Part shown: positions 1 to 12,580 of the stretch, piece after piece
Layout: each line of letters begins with the position of its first letter
How positions within the stretch are numbered: position 1 is the stretch's first letter
NCBI GenBank assembly: GCA_021613375.1
Contig: CM038716.1
Coordinates: 4,487,684-4,551,683, forward strand
Reading direction: 5' to 3'
DNA: 64,000 bases
Source: Megaleporinus macrocephalus
Lineage: Eukaryota > Chordata > Actinopteri > Characiformes > Anostomidae
Notes under the pieces: generated by a model
Databases searched by the model: none
What the model saw: only the letters and a program-made list of their open reading frames with translations
What the model was told of the DNA's origin: nothing
Translations under genes and position numbers: made by a program

Positions 1-1240
1 CAATTAAAATGCAAGCCAGATTGACTGACTAACCATCTTACTTGCTCACTAAGTGAGTAGCTAACACTGGCTGTACTGTTAATTGAATACTGTGCACACA
101 CATACGTCAACCCAGATATATGTGTAGAGTCCAGCAAAGCTAAGTGATCTTATAAGAGTGTTAATATATGCAAATACCACTCATTACGCCAGCATACCAC
201 CAACAAACTCTAGAATTACCTACATAATAATAAATAAACAAGCATCTACACATGTCTAAACATGTCAGCGCACCAAGTCTGAGGCTGCATTTATTTGCCT
301 TCACCCAACACCACCAGTTCAAGACTTGTTTGTAGCAGCACAACGTAACCGTGGAATCTTAATGAGTGTTGATGATTGCAGATCTAATAGTGATGGTCGG
401 AGAAAATAAGCGATTAAGTGGTTATGTAATAAACGGTGTTATGTATTGTTAGTGTATTTACAAATTGCATGACAGGATATACGTAGGCAGTGTTGTCTTA
501 GCATGTTTACTTGATGCTACATTAACATGCAGTGTTTTGTCGAGTGTTCTGCAGACACACATGGGAGATGATGAAGCAAAGAAGGTGTAAGCCCGCAGCC
601 TTCGTGAGGCCAGAAGGTTACTGTAGCCAACCACAGTGCAAACGACTAGATAACCAGAGCATCCTCATTAACAGCTTCCCCCGGCCAAGTATCCGAGCGG
701 TAATGAGTGGACGGGGTTTGCAAATCATTAGTGTGTTTGTCTACGTGAACACTCTTTAGCAAAAAGGTGCCCGAAAAAGTTCCACTTTAGGTTCCATAAA
801 GAACATTCCAATTAGTTAGACGGAATTATATACGATTATAGAAAATCATTTAAACTGTTCTTTTGGGGGGACGTCAAAGAATCTTTGGTCCAAAGAAATG
901 TTTGTGGCCGCCGTAAGAAAAACTACAGCAATAATTAATTACTTTGTTTACACCGTTTAAGGGGCAATTAGATGATGTTGGAAGGAAGTGTTGCTGTTGT
1001 TGTTGTCTTTCAGTTCTTGCCATAATTTGAAAATGGCTGATGCCCATTGCATGAACTTCGTGATGAATGGACCAAAAGAATTGGGCCAAAATTATTTGGG
1101 GGAAAAAAGCTCACTGACTTACATTAAAGGAGATGTCTTTAGTATCCTTGACTGCCTCGCTGTATCATCCAGTGTGTGCAGTTTCTAAAGCATTTACTGT
1201 TCAGACTCAGATTCTCTTAGTTCTACTTTGAATTTATCTT
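1..1240. other. No gene recognised
   Basis: AT-rich sequence with only short chance ORFs. Positions 1010-1130 resemble a dispersed repeat found again near 10.7, 21.2 and 39.9 kb (shared words such as 'gatgaatggaccaaaagaa' and 'gacttacatt'). Confidence 0.5.
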
Positions 1241-1261
1241 AATAAACTGTAAATACTGTTT

Positions 1262-1440
1262 GACCAGAGGAGGTTGGAGGTTTCTTCCTCCAGTCTGAGG
1301 GAGTTTTTCCTCGCCGCCATCACCTCTGGCTTGCTCACAGGGCAATATATGTTGTGACTTCATGTTTTCATGTTTTTAAACTTCTGTAAGGCTGCATCGT
1401 TTTAAACAGCACTTGTGGGGTCTACTAGAATAGATTTACA
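1262..1440 (+). repeat. Dispersed fish repeat tail (TE-derived)
   Basis: Contains 'gaggtttcttcctcc' and 'gggagtttttcctcgccgcc' followed by 'cacctctggcttgctca'. I recognise this as a very common 3'-tail sequence of fish interspersed repeats. The boundaries are approximate. Confidence 0.5.
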
Positions 1441-3114
1441 TTAATTCCTGATAGAATTCCTGTGTCTTTAACCCAAGCCTACTGATGAGCCCAGTCTTCA
1501 CTGACTAGTCAGCCACCAGAGAGGTTCCTGTTGTAACTTCTTTTCTTACTGTCAAGATGAAGAAGGAGACCAGTTCAGAGTATGTGCTTTATACTTGAAG
1601 GTTCCGTAGTACAGGCATGATCGCTGATCTGAGCAAAGATCTCAGAATGATCTTATAGGCCTGCCTCCGCGTTCTATTTGGCCCATATGACCCATCTGGT
1701 CAAGTCGTTGTCTCCTGGGTTTGGGGCAGATATGGGAGTTTCCTGCCGTTAAATGATGGGATCTGCTCGTTAAATTCTGTAGCATTTTGTGTGACGGCCA
1801 TATGTGTCTGAATAGACTCACTTTAGCAGATGGGCATGGTGTTTAGAAATATTTACAACACAGCCCTACATGCCCTCCAGTATTTGCTGTGGGAGCATGT
1901 GCCAAGCTTGCCGGTAGGCGGGCAGTAAGGATTGTGAGATGACATCATCTTGTAACTGAGAGAAGAGCTGGAATTCCAGCCTTTCTGTGGGAAAGAGAGT
2001 TTGCCTCTGGGTTTTATAGCTTTGCAGACCTTTATAGGGAAAAAAAAGCTACAGCACACTAAAAGAAAATAGAAAAATTAGAAAAATGGAAACTTGAAAC
2101 CTGTATTCAGAAGCCAGTGTCACCTCGCCATTCCTGCTTTCCTCCGCTATTGCTTCTAACGCCATCTTCTGATTTATCCAAAAAAGGTTCAAGAGGTGTT
2201 TTAGAACCTTTATGTTCTTAAAACAGAAGCTAAAGAATATTTCTTGTAAACGTTCTGTATTAGTTAAATGGTTTTCCTAGAACTCTGTTGGAATCCACTG
2301 TATCCATAATATAGAGTACTGTATATATGTATGTATATCCCACTGCATATTTAATTAGAGAGTGGGAGGCATGCAGAGAAGCGGGTCAGTATGAAGAGCA
2401 GGGAATGGAAATTTTTGGTAGAGATGGAGATGAAGACAGGGTTGAAGATAGAAAGTAGCTGAGGTAGCACTCAGAGAAAAGGAGAGAGACTCTCTCCGGA
2501 CATAATGATGGAGATTGAATAAGACGAGGGTGGTGGAATGCCATGAGAGGCAAGAAGAAGAAGAAGAGGAAGAGAGAACAGACGGGACCCAGTGAGTGTC
2601 CTCGGACTAAAGCGAGGAGGGCTTAAGGGAATGATGGGGGATACCAAAAAAAGATAAAGGGCCGTTATCGGAGCTAGATGCACCTGTCCTCCCCCGTTAC
2701 TCTCTGTACTGCAGGAACTGCAGAGAGGAACCATATGGCACATGAAAGATCACCCCTGCACCAAGCTGGGATCAGCCATCTTGAGCTAGTCGTAGTGAAC
2801 TGAGTCACCAGGTTAGGCGACCACGCTGAGTGGTGGGGGATATGACAGCCCCTCGTCTGCATTGTTCCTCACTTCAGGTGCTTCCTGTCCTGTGTAAAAT
2901 CAGTGCTTTCCCTGCTTTAAATCCCCTACTTCAACACAGTGAGGGGCTTATAATTAACTGCTTAGTGCTGCAAGTAGAGAAGACACTGGGCAGTGTGCCT
3001 CCAGGTCCATGGTTTGAAAAACAATGCAGTGACAAACAGAGAGACCAAGTAAATTACCATGTTTTATTTCGTTTTGAGAAATGTGATTAAGTTGTCTAAT
3101 GTATTGCATTTAAA
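1441..3114. other. No gene recognised
   Basis: Short unrelated ORFs only. A purine-rich stretch lies at 2380-2680 (GA/AAG runs). No splice-flanked, conserved-looking exon was found. Confidence 0.45.
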
Positions 3115-3147
3115 TCTACACCCTACAATGTATTATTAAATATCTAT

Positions 3148-3200
3148 TATTATTATTATTATTATTATTAATATTATTATTATTATTATTGTTATTATTA
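3148..3200. repeat. (TTA)n microsatellite
   Basis: Imperfect ATT/TTA run; a second one lies at about 8640-8672 at the equivalent place of the next tandem unit. Confidence 0.9.
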
Positions 3201-3339
3201 TGTCAAGGGAGCCAAACTTAGTACTAGAGTATAGGGCTGGGGAAAAAATCAACAACATAGTATTGCAAGTACTCATATTTTATTATGTAAATTGCAACTA
3301 TAATATATAATTGTACTAATTAATTATCTAATTAAACTG

Positions 3340-6300
3340 GAGGGAGACAGGTGGAACTAGGTGAGGTTACAAGGAGCAGAGGTCACAAAGGTGCAGGACC
3401 TCAAGTACTTGGGGTCGACTGTCCAGGAAAATAGGGAGTGTGCTTAAGAGGTTAAGAAGAGAGTCCAGGCAGGATGGAGTGCATGGAGAAAAGTTTCAGG
3501 AGTGATTTGTGACAAAAGGGTGGCAGCAAAGGTCAAAGTAAAAGTTTACAAGACAGTGGTGAGACCTGCTATGTTGTATGGTTTGGAGACAGTGGTGAGA
3601 CCTGCTATGTTGTATGGTTTGGAGACAGTGGTAAGACCTGCTATGTTGTATGGTTTGGAGACAGTGGTGAGACCTGCTATGTTGTATGGTTTGGAGACAG
3701 TGGTGAGACCTTCTATGTTGTATGGTTTGGAGACAGTGGTGAGACCTGCTATGTTGTATGGTTTGGAGACAGTGGTGAGACCTGCTATGTTGTATGGTTT
3801 GGAGACAGTGGTGAGACCTGCTATGTTGTATGGTTTGGAGACAGTGGTAAGACCTGCTATGTTGTATGGTTTGGAGACAGTGGTGAGACCTGCTATGTTG
3901 TATGGTTTGGAGACAGTGGTGAGACCTGCTATGTTGTAGGGTTTGGAGACAGCGGTGAGACCTGCTATGTTGTAGGGTTTGGAGACAGTAGTGAGACCTG
4001 CTATGTTGTATGGTTTGGAGACAGTGGTGAGACCTGCTATGTTGTATGGTTTGGAGACAGTGGTGAGACCTGCTATGTTGTATGGTTTGGAGACAGGGGT
4101 GAGAACTGCTATGTTGTATGGTTTGGAGACAGTGGTGAGACCTGCTATGTTGTATGGTTTGGAGACAGTGGTGAGACCTGCTATGTTGTATGGTTTGGAG
4201 ACAGCGGTGAGACCTGCTATGTTGTATGGTTTGGAGACAGCGGTGAGACCTGCTATGTTGTAGGGTTTAGAGACAGTGGTGAGACCTGCTATGTTGTAGG
4301 GTTTAGAGACAGCGGTGAGACCTGCTATGTTGTATGGTTTGGAGACAGTGGTAAGACCTGCTATGTTGTATGGTTTGGAGACAGTGGTGAGACCTGCTAT
4401 GTTGTATGGTTTGGAGACAGTGGTAAGACCTGCTATGTTGTATGGTTTGGAGACAGTGGTGAGACCTGCTATGTTGTAGGGTTTAGAGACAGTGGTGAGA
4501 CCTGCTATGTTGTATGGTTTGGAGACAGTGGTGAGACCTGCTATGTTGTATGGTTTGGAGACAGTGGTGAGACCTGCTATGTTGTATGGTTTGAAGACAG
4601 TCTTGAGACCTGCTATGTTGTATGGTTTGGAGACAGTGGTAAGACCTGCTATGTTGTATGGTTTGGAGACAGTGGTGAGACCTGCTATGTTGTATGGTTT
4701 GGAGACAGTGGTGAGACCTGCTATGTTGTATGGTTTGGAGACAGTGGTGAGACCTGCTATGTTGTATGGTTTGGAGACAGCGGTGAGACCTGCTATGTTG
4801 TATGGTTTGGAGACAGCGGTGAGACCTGCTATGTTGTATGGTTTGGAGACAGCGGTGAGACCTGCTATGTTGTATGGTTTGGAGACAGTGGTGAGACCTG
4901 CTATGTTGTATGGTTTGGAGACAGCTGTGAGACCTGCTATGTTGTAGGGTTTAGAGACAGCGGTGAGACCTGCTATGTTGTAGGGTTTAGAGACAGCGGT
5001 GAGACCTGCTATGTTGTAGGGTTTAGAGACAGTGGTGAGACCTGCTATGTTGTATGGTTTGGAGACAGTGGTGAGACCTGCTATGTTGTATGGTTTGGAG
5101 ACAGTGGTGAGACCTGCTATGTTGTATGGTTTGGAGACAGTGGTGAGACCTGCTATGTTGTATGGTTTGGAGACAGTGGTAAGACCTGCTATGTTGTATG
5201 GTTTGGAGACAGTGGTGAGACCTGCTATGTTGTATGGTTTGGAGACAGTGGTGAGACCTGCTATGTTGTATGGTTTGGAGACAGTGGTGAGACCTGCTAT
5301 GTTGTATGGTTTGGAGACAGTGGTGAGACCTGCTATGTTGTATGGTTTGGAGACAGTGGTGAGACCTGCTATGTTGTATGGTTTGGAGACGGTGGTGAGA
5401 CCTGCTATGTTGTATGGTTTGGAGACAGTGGTGAGACCTGCTATGTTGTATGGTTTGGAGACAGTGGTGAGACCGGCTATGTTGTATGGTTTGGAGACAG
5501 TGGTGAGACCGGCTATGTTGTATGGTTTGGAGACAGTGGTGAGACCTGCTATGTTGTATGGTTTGGAGACAGTGGTGAGACCTGCTATGTTGTATGGTTT
5601 GGAGACAGCGGTGAGACCTGCTATGTTGTACGGTTTGGAGACAGCGGTGAGACCTGCTATGTTGTATGGTTTGGAGACAGCGGTGAGACCTGCTATGTTG
5701 TATGGTTTGGAGACAGCGGTGAGACCTGCTATGTTGTATGGTTTGGAGACAGCGGTGAGACCTGCTATGTTGTATGGTTTGGAGACAGTGGTGAGACCTG
5801 CTATGTTGTATGGTTTGGAGACAGTGGTGAGACCTGCTATGTTGTATGGTTTGGAGACAGTGGTGAGACCTGCTATGTTGTATGGTTTGGAGACAATGGT
5901 GAGACCTGCTATGTTGTATGGTTTGGAGACAGTGGTGAGACCTGCTATGTTGTATGGTTTGGAGGCAGTGGTGAGACCGGCTATGTTGTATGGTTTGGAG
6001 ACAGTGGTGAGACCTGCTATGTTGTATGGTTTGGAGGCAGTGGTGAGACCTGCTATGTTGTAGGGTTTGGAGACAGTGGTGAGACCTGCTATGTTGTAGG
6101 GTTTAGAGACAGTGGTGAGACCTGCTATGTTGTATGGTTTGGAGACAGTGGTGAGACCTGCTATGTTGTATGGTTTGGAGACAGTGGTGAGACCTGCTAT
6201 GTTGTATGGTTTGAAGACAGTCTTGAGACCTGCTATGTTGTATGGTTTGGAGACAGTGGTAAGACCTGCTATGTTGTATGGTTTGGAGACAGTGGTGAGA

Positions 6301-8451
6301 CTTGCTATGTTGTATGGTTTGGAGACAGTGGTGAGACCTGCTATGTTGTATGGTTTGGAGACAGTGGTGAGACCTGCTATGTTGTATGGTTTGGAGACAG
6401 TGGTGAGACCTGCTATGTTGTATGGTTTGGAGACAGTGGTGAGACCTGCTATGTTGTATGGTTTGGAGACAGCGGTGAGACCTGCTATGTTGTAGGGTTT
6501 GGAGACAGCGGTGAGACCTGCTATGTTGTATGGTTTGGAGACAGTGGTGAGACCTGCTATGTTGTATGGTTTGGAGGCAGTGGTGAGACCGGCTATGTTG
6601 TATGGTTTGGAGACAGTGGTGAGACCTGCTATGTTGTATGGTTTGGAGGCAGTGGTGAGACCTGCTATGTTGTAGGGTTTGGAGACAGTGGTGAGACCTG
6701 CTATGTTGTAGGGTTTAGAGACAGTGGTGAGACCTGCTATGTTGTATGGTTTGGAGACAGTGGTGAGACCTGCTATGTTGTATGGTTTGGAGACAGTGGT
6801 AAGACCTGCTATGTTGTATGGTTTGGAGACAGTGGTGAGACTTGCTATGTTGTATGGTTTGGAGACAGTGGTGAGACCTGCTATGTTGTATGGTTTGGAG
6901 ACAGTGGTGAGACCTGCTATGTTGTATGGTTTGGAGACAGTGGTGAGACCTGCTATGTTGTATGGTTTGGAGACAGTGGTGAGACCTGCTATGTTGTATG
7001 GTTTGGAGACAGCGGTGAGACCTGCTATGTTGTATGGTTTGGAGACAGTGGTGAGACCTGCTATGTTGTATGGTTTGGAGGCAGTGGTGAGACCTGCTAT
7101 GTTGTATGGTTTGGAGGCAGTGGTGAGACCGGCTATGTTGTATGGTTTGGAGACAGTGGTGAGACCTGCTATGTTGTATGGTTTGGAGGCAGTGGTGAGA
7201 CCTGCTATGTTGTAGGGTTTGGAGACAGTGGTGAGACCTGCTATGTTGTAGGGTTTAGAGACAGTGGTGAGACCTGCTATGTTGTATGGTTTGGAGACAG
7301 TGGTGAGACCTGCTATGTTGTATGGTTTGGAGACAGTGGTAAGACCTGCTATGTTGTATGGTTTGGAGACAGTGGTGAGACTTGCTATGTTGTATGGTTT
7401 GGAGACAGCGGTGAGACCTGCTATGTTGTATGGTTTGGAGACAGTGGTGAGACCTGCTATGTTGTATGGTTTGGAGACAGTGGTGAGACCTGCTATGTTG
7501 TATGGTTTGGAGGCAGTGGTGAGACCGGCTATGTTGTATGGTTTGGAGACAGTGGTGAGACCTGCTATGTTGTATGGTTTGGAGGCAGTGGTGAGACCTG
7601 CTATGTTGTAGGGTTTGGAGACAGTGGTGAGACCTGCTATGTTGTAGGGTTTAGAGACAGTGGTGAGACCTGCTATGTTGTATGGTTTGGAGACAGTGGT
7701 GAGACCTGCTATGTTGTATGGTTTGGAGACAGTGGTAAGACCTGCTATGTTGTATGGTTTGGAGACAGTGGTGAGACTTGCTATGTTGTATGGTTTGGAG
7801 ACAGTGGTGAGACCTGCTATGTTGTATGGTTTGGAGACAGTGGTGAGACCTGCTATGTTGTATGGTTTGGAGACAGTGGTGAGACCTGCTATGTTGTATG
7901 GTTTGGAGACAGTGGTGAGACCTGCTATGTTGTATGGTTTGGAGACAGCGGTGAGACCTGCTATGTTGTATGGTTTGGAGACAGTGGTGAGACCTGCTAT
8001 GTTGTATGGTTTGGAGACAGTGGTGAGACCTGCTATGTTGTATGGTTTGGAGACAGTAGCATTGACAAAACGACAGGAGAAACTGGAAGTGGCAGAGCTG
8101 AAGATGCTGAGGTTCTCCCTGGGAGTGACAAGGATGGATAAGGTTAGGAATGAGACCATCAGAGGTACAGCACAGGTTAAACAACTAGGGGATAAAGTTA
8201 GAGAGGCCAGACTGATATAATTTGGACATGTCCAGAGGAGGGACAGCGGGTATGTTGGTAGAAGGATGTTAGAAACGCAGCTGCCAGGAAAAAGACAAAG
8301 AGGAAGACCAAGGAGGAGATATATGGATGCAGTTAGAGAGGACATGGAAGTAGTTGGTGTGAGGACAGAGGATGCAGAGGACAGAGTGAGAAGGAGGAGG
8401 ATGACTCGCGGTGGCGACCCCTGAAAAGGGAAAAGCCGAAAGAAGAAGAAG
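3340..8451 (+). mobile_element. 5'-truncated RTE-like LINE insertion with internally expanded minisatellite
   Basis: The insertion is flanked by the identical 18-bp duplication AATTATCTAATTAAACTG at 3322-3339 and 8452-8469. The + strand encodes the end of a LINE ORF. Before the array it reads about DLKYLGSTVQENRECA...KVKVKVYK, then TVVRPAMLYGLE. After the array it continues with VALTKRQEKLEVAELKMLRF, GHVQRRDS..., RGRPRRR and ends ...GGDP. The frame carries stops (for example TAA near 8218), so this copy is dead. The 3' end is a GAA-rich tail (8437-8451) rather than poly(A), which suits RTE-type LINEs. Without the 4,500-bp array the insert is only 612 bp. The clade assignment is from memory of similar fish elements. 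Confidence 0.85.
3553..8052 (+). repeat. 36-bp coding minisatellite, 125 copies, inside LINE reverse-transcriptase frame
   Basis: The unit is 36 bp and encodes TVVRPAMLYGLE on the + strand. The array is exactly 4,500 bp, i.e. 125 units, and phase checks every 180 bp show no net indel across it. Variation is by substitution: GTG/GTA, AGTGG/AGCGG, GGAGAC/GGAGGC, and TAT to TAG, which puts stops in the + frame. Higher-order copies are visible. A 540-bp (15-unit) block recurs with starts near 6661 and 7201 and partly again 396 bp later. A rare variant (ttgaagacagtcttgag) near 4592 and 6212 marks a 1,620-bp (45-unit) shift. Because the period is a multiple of three, the opposite strand is also open over 1,599 codons; that is a by-product. 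Confidence 0.97.
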
Positions 8452-9050
8452 AATTATCTAATTAAACTGCTGGTCATAGTATTTTTATGACAACAAATTC
8501 TAGTAAACAGAAAATTAGCTTTATATTTAGTATCACCTTCTAATTTTTATCATGTTTTAACTTTATGTTGTTCCCAAAATACTTGGAAGGTATAGCATTT
8601 TTATCTACACTGTATAAGTTATTACTGAATAGCTATAATTATTGTTATTATTATTATTATTATTATTATTTTATCAAGTGACCCCAGAATTTTGACTGTA
8701 CTGTATAGGACTGGTGGGGTGGGAATCAACAACATAGTATTGCAAGTACTGATATTTTATTATATTATTGTAAATATACTATATAATATATGCCCTCAGG
8801 TATATAGGCCATGGCAACAAATTCCAGTAAACAGATAATCAGATATATATATTTATTTGGTAGCACTTTCCTAATTTACCATGTTTGAACGTTATGTTGT
8901 TCCCAGAATACTGAAAACTGTGGGTAAAATCTACACTGTTATTACTGTGACCCCAAACTTTTGAGTAGCAATGTATAGGGGCGGTGGGGGGGATCAGCAG
9001 CATAGTATTGCAGGTGCTGAAATGTTATTATATGAATTAAAATACGACTT

Positions 9051-9720
9051 AATGAATTCCAAATGAAACCGCATTAACTCGCAATATCTGGATGTCAAGG
9101 GCAGCGGATTCCTACGTGACTATAACAGCACAGCGTTTCCTTTGGGGGCATAATTTGCTGTTGAAAAAACAATAATAAATCACAATATATCCCAGCATAT
9201 GTTATAAAACAAAATCTCTCACTCAGTAGAACTTTAGTGTGAACCTGCCGTAGGCTGAGTTCACAGAAGCATTAAATTAACAAAGGATATTTTTACTGCA
9301 TAGTTTCTATACATGGTAGTTAAATGGGTTTAAAATATTAACATATAATCACATAGCATTTCACAATTCTCACTACTGAGCTTGAACTTGGAGGAGAAGC
9401 TCACATCAGCAACTGTAGTCTAACCAGTGACTCCCCTATAAAAGGGCTTCTGTCCAGTGCTGTGCTATACTGTGGGTTAGTTTTAAAGCATCAGGTTTGG
9501 TTCAGAGTAACGGATGCATTTACACTTTCACAGCGTCCAGCTAAAATGAGTCTCTGGGCACCTCCTGAAGTGCTGTGAGTGGTAGGATTTACATCTTCAG
9601 ATGTGTTTACTCCTCCGCCTCTATATGAATGATCCTCTAATCCTGTAATCTGAGGATCTGGAAATGACTGGGGGAAACAAGATCTGAGCCTTGCTTCAGC
9701 TCGAGTCTTGGTTTTGTCTG
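9051..9720. other. No gene recognised
   Basis: AT-rich unique-looking sequence. A short block near 9140-9190 (gggggcataatttgctg... cacaatatat) has a diverged counterpart near 19620-19690. Confidence 0.4.
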
Positions 9721-9835
9721 ATCTGAATGCATTCAGCCAAAACAGTTTTGACTAGTGTCCTAGTCTCGCATTGCCAGACTCTCTATGGGGGGAGTCTCTA
9801 TGGGGAGAGTCTGGTACTTGTCGCCACTCAACCAC

Positions 9836-10140
9836 AAAACATCTACGATCTTGTGTACCATGGAAGCCCCAGTAGCTCCCTCCCTCCAAATCCATACTGG
9901 TGCAGTCTGTTGAGCTCTAGTTATGTTTATGTCTATGAGTCTATGGTGTTCTTCTCTTTAGTGCTCCAAATTGTTGGTGGCCTAATACATTTAAGAAACG
10001 AGATGTGAACTGAACTGTGGCTCAAAATTCAAGTTCTGAACCAAATCATGGATTGGGAGAACCGTTGCACCCCTAGTGTGTGTGTACGCTTGTGTTTCTG
10101 TAATGAAATCTTATGAATTATGTAGGTCTGCAGTCCTGAA
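9836..10140. repeat. Dispersed repeat copy 1 (hAT-like miniature element remnant)
   Basis: Shares an ordered set of words with 14188-14450: 'aaacatctacg.tcttgtgt', 'gtgaactgaac.gtg', 'tcaagttctg', 'aatcatggatt', 'tgtgtttctgtaatgaaat'. The stretch gaaccgttgcacccctag resembles the inner end of fish hAT miniature elements. The left limit is unclear. Confidence 0.55.
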
Positions 10141-10689
10141 AGCAGTGGGTTGATATTGAACACGTTATATAGAGTATCTCAGAGGCTACACTAAAAAGTC
10201 ATGTGTCGTTTGGCATGATGTAAAGATGGAGGCAGTCTTGAAAACAGAGTCGCGACATAAACAGTCCCTCAGGAAGCACAGCGGAGTGTCACTCTCTTAG
10301 ATGCTGTTCTCTAGGCTGAACTGTGCTTCATGTTGGCCCAGTGCAAAGCAATACACAGAAGTAAGTATACTTAGAAGTACAGATAGCCAATGAGAATGCA
10401 GCTATCAGGCAGAATCCTGACAGTGTGGCCACATTAAAGATATCAGACTCAGTCTGAGGGTCTGTGGCTGAGATTAGGTCTCAACTGACATTGACATTAT
10501 CATTGTTTTCAACTGCTTTTATTCATTCATTATTAATTTTACTTTTTGGAACTAATTTTATGTGAAATATGAAGCAGAACGTTTAGATGTTGTATGTTCT
10601 TTCACTGCATCAGTCTGGCTGACCTTTGACATGATTTCACTGATGCCAAGCAAATGCTACGCCATTACAGCGTAGTGTTTACAGAGTGT

Positions 10690-10870
10690 GTATATATATA
10701 TGACTGGACCAATAGAGGTGCTCCAAAACAGCTCGGAGAAAATTCTGGTTCCATTGACTTACATTGAAAGTAAAGTATGTTTTTGGTCTCTCCTGTAAAG
10801 TTGCAATTTTGGAGATACTTGACGATAAAGTATATAAAAACTAAATTTTGACCACAAATTTAGATACTCG
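10690..10870 (+). repeat. Dispersed repeat with 'ttctggttccattgactta' core, copy 1
   Basis: About 80 bp is almost identical to 21287-21370, running from 'aaattctggttccattgac' to 'ggagatactt'. An inverted copy lies near 39885-40025 and a weak one near 1010-1130. The family is unclassified. Confidence 0.75.
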
Positions 10871-12320
10871 CCCACTAATCATACGTGTCCTGAAAGCAAA
10901 ATAGCTTGTCTATAAATGTTGCCCTGCGTAAAGCAACACTGTCTGTACAGTCAAGATAACAAAAGACTGTGTTTATTGTTTGTACCAATGAGTTCCTCTT
11001 CCATCTCTAGTAGAAACGATTATCTAGGAACAATAAAAGGAGCAAACCATTTCATGGTGGTGGAGATAAAGCGGGAGCCACCCTGCTCAATGCTTAATTC
11101 CTATTGATGATCACCACAACGCTTCACTCCTAATTTGCATAAAGTTAAACTTTGCTCAACGTCATTGCGTCGCCGGATCCGCCCACGTTCGCGCTGCCAC
11201 CTGTCAATGGAAATCTTCAGCTTTCACTATAGTTGTCACTGCCGACATACTTCTGTGCGTCAGCTCCGATGGCATGGTTGTTGAGCAACACTTCCAGTAG
11301 AGGGCAGTAGGAAGTAAATCAAACTTACATCATGGTTAAAATTTCGAACCAACTCAAACAACCAATCTTTAAAAAGTCCTGCCGTTTGTTCTTCGTCGCT
11401 TTCGTATGGAGGTGGTCACGTCATGCACTGCCCCCGCGGTCTGTAGCGGTATTGCTCCGTCTCGTCCGTATCCGTAAGCTTTTCCGAAATAAACGCAGGG
11501 TACGTACAGAAAGCTCCATGCGTATCCGTATCCGTATTTAACTCTGAGTATAAATAAGCCTTAATGCTACGTCATCCATTCAGTCATTACTGCCGACCAA
11601 CAGCTGCTCTATGCCAGCCTTTAAATGACTCTACTTGTCTATCCCTCCGGCTGCTTTCGTGTGCCGACGTTTTGACGTTCCCCTCCTTTCCCCTTGCCCC
11701 ACCACTAGTTTGGTCTTGTCCAGTGGTTGAATTGGTCTTATTCGGCAGCATAGGCAGAGGTCTTGATGCTCCAAGACCTGGATGGGGCCTACACCAAACA
11801 CTCCTTAAGTTCCAAATCAGTGTATCCTTAACATTCGTTAATCAAACCCATTATCAAAATTACCTCCCTACCCTCCTGTCTCCTGCCTCCTGTCTTAACG
11901 GCAGCTACTACCATCCAAGAGCAGCTGAGTTTGGTCTGTTCCGTGTTTCTCCAAGGCTTTTAAGGCGCACAGGAACTGAGAACACATTGATGTCTGTGAC
12001 CTGAAGTTGTGATCTGAGGATGTGATATCTACTTGCAGCAGCGAGCAGTTCGAACCAGGGCAGCCGCGTTTCTCATCTATCAGTCTCATGTACGCTGGGC
12101 CCAAGAAATGCGATATTAATGGAGGATGTCACATCTCCCGACAAGTTCAATTATGCCCACATTAGGCCTGGGCTAAAAATAACAGGCACTATATTTTAGT
12201 TAAGAAATTGTGATTATTTGTCATGTCCACCTCCCCACCCCACCCCCCCCTTTCTCAGTCTCTGTCTCTTTCATGAGCAAGTTGGGATATTGGTGTCGCA
12301 GTATAACACTATGGTGTGTA
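10871..12320. other. No gene recognised
   Basis: Short ORFs without recognisable domains. 11430-11540 has repeated 'ccgtatccgta' words. No RNA gene or exon could be supported. Confidence 0.4.
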
Positions 12321-12580
12321 ATTGACCAGTAAGAACACCAAATATCATTAGAACGGATGTAAATAAGCATATATACAACACAACGTATCATAAATGTCTT
12401 GTCTCCTGGATGCGCCAGACAATGTATAAATGTATTAAGTTCCTTCAGAAGCAATCTTGATTTAGCTTAATGAAGTACTGAGCAGTCACGGTATTAGATG
12501 AGAACTGATAATAATACTGGGTTGTTTCCACAAGGAGAAGCTTAGAAAGGGTTAAATTAACACACTAATGTATGTAAAAG
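12321..12580. repeat. Diverged dispersed repeat, copy 1
   Basis: Shares a long ordered match with 19860-20150: 'cttcag.agcaatcttgatt', 'tagcttaatgaagtactgag', 'attagatgagaactg', 'ccacaaggagaagctt'. Copy 2 has an extra piece of about 40 bp. The family is unknown. Confidence 0.7.

Larger units (their letters stand above)
3115..9050. repeat. About 320-bp tandem repeat, three units, first split by the LINE
   Basis: Shared blocks recur: atctacac..., a (TTA)n tract, a cca/aaactt block, 'tataggg...gg', 'aacatagtattgcaagtact' with variants, and 'caacaaattctagtaaacag'. Unit 1 is 3115-3339 plus 8470-8605. Unit 2 is about 8606-8930. Unit 3 starts near 8931 and fades by about 9050. The LINE therefore landed in an older tandem repeat. 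The units are clearly diverged. Confidence 0.7.

Noticed and set aside
3546..8345. 1,599-codon minus-strand ORF as a giant repeat protein
   Set aside because: It is the antisense of a LINE fragment plus a 36-bp array; the period being a multiple of three keeps it open.
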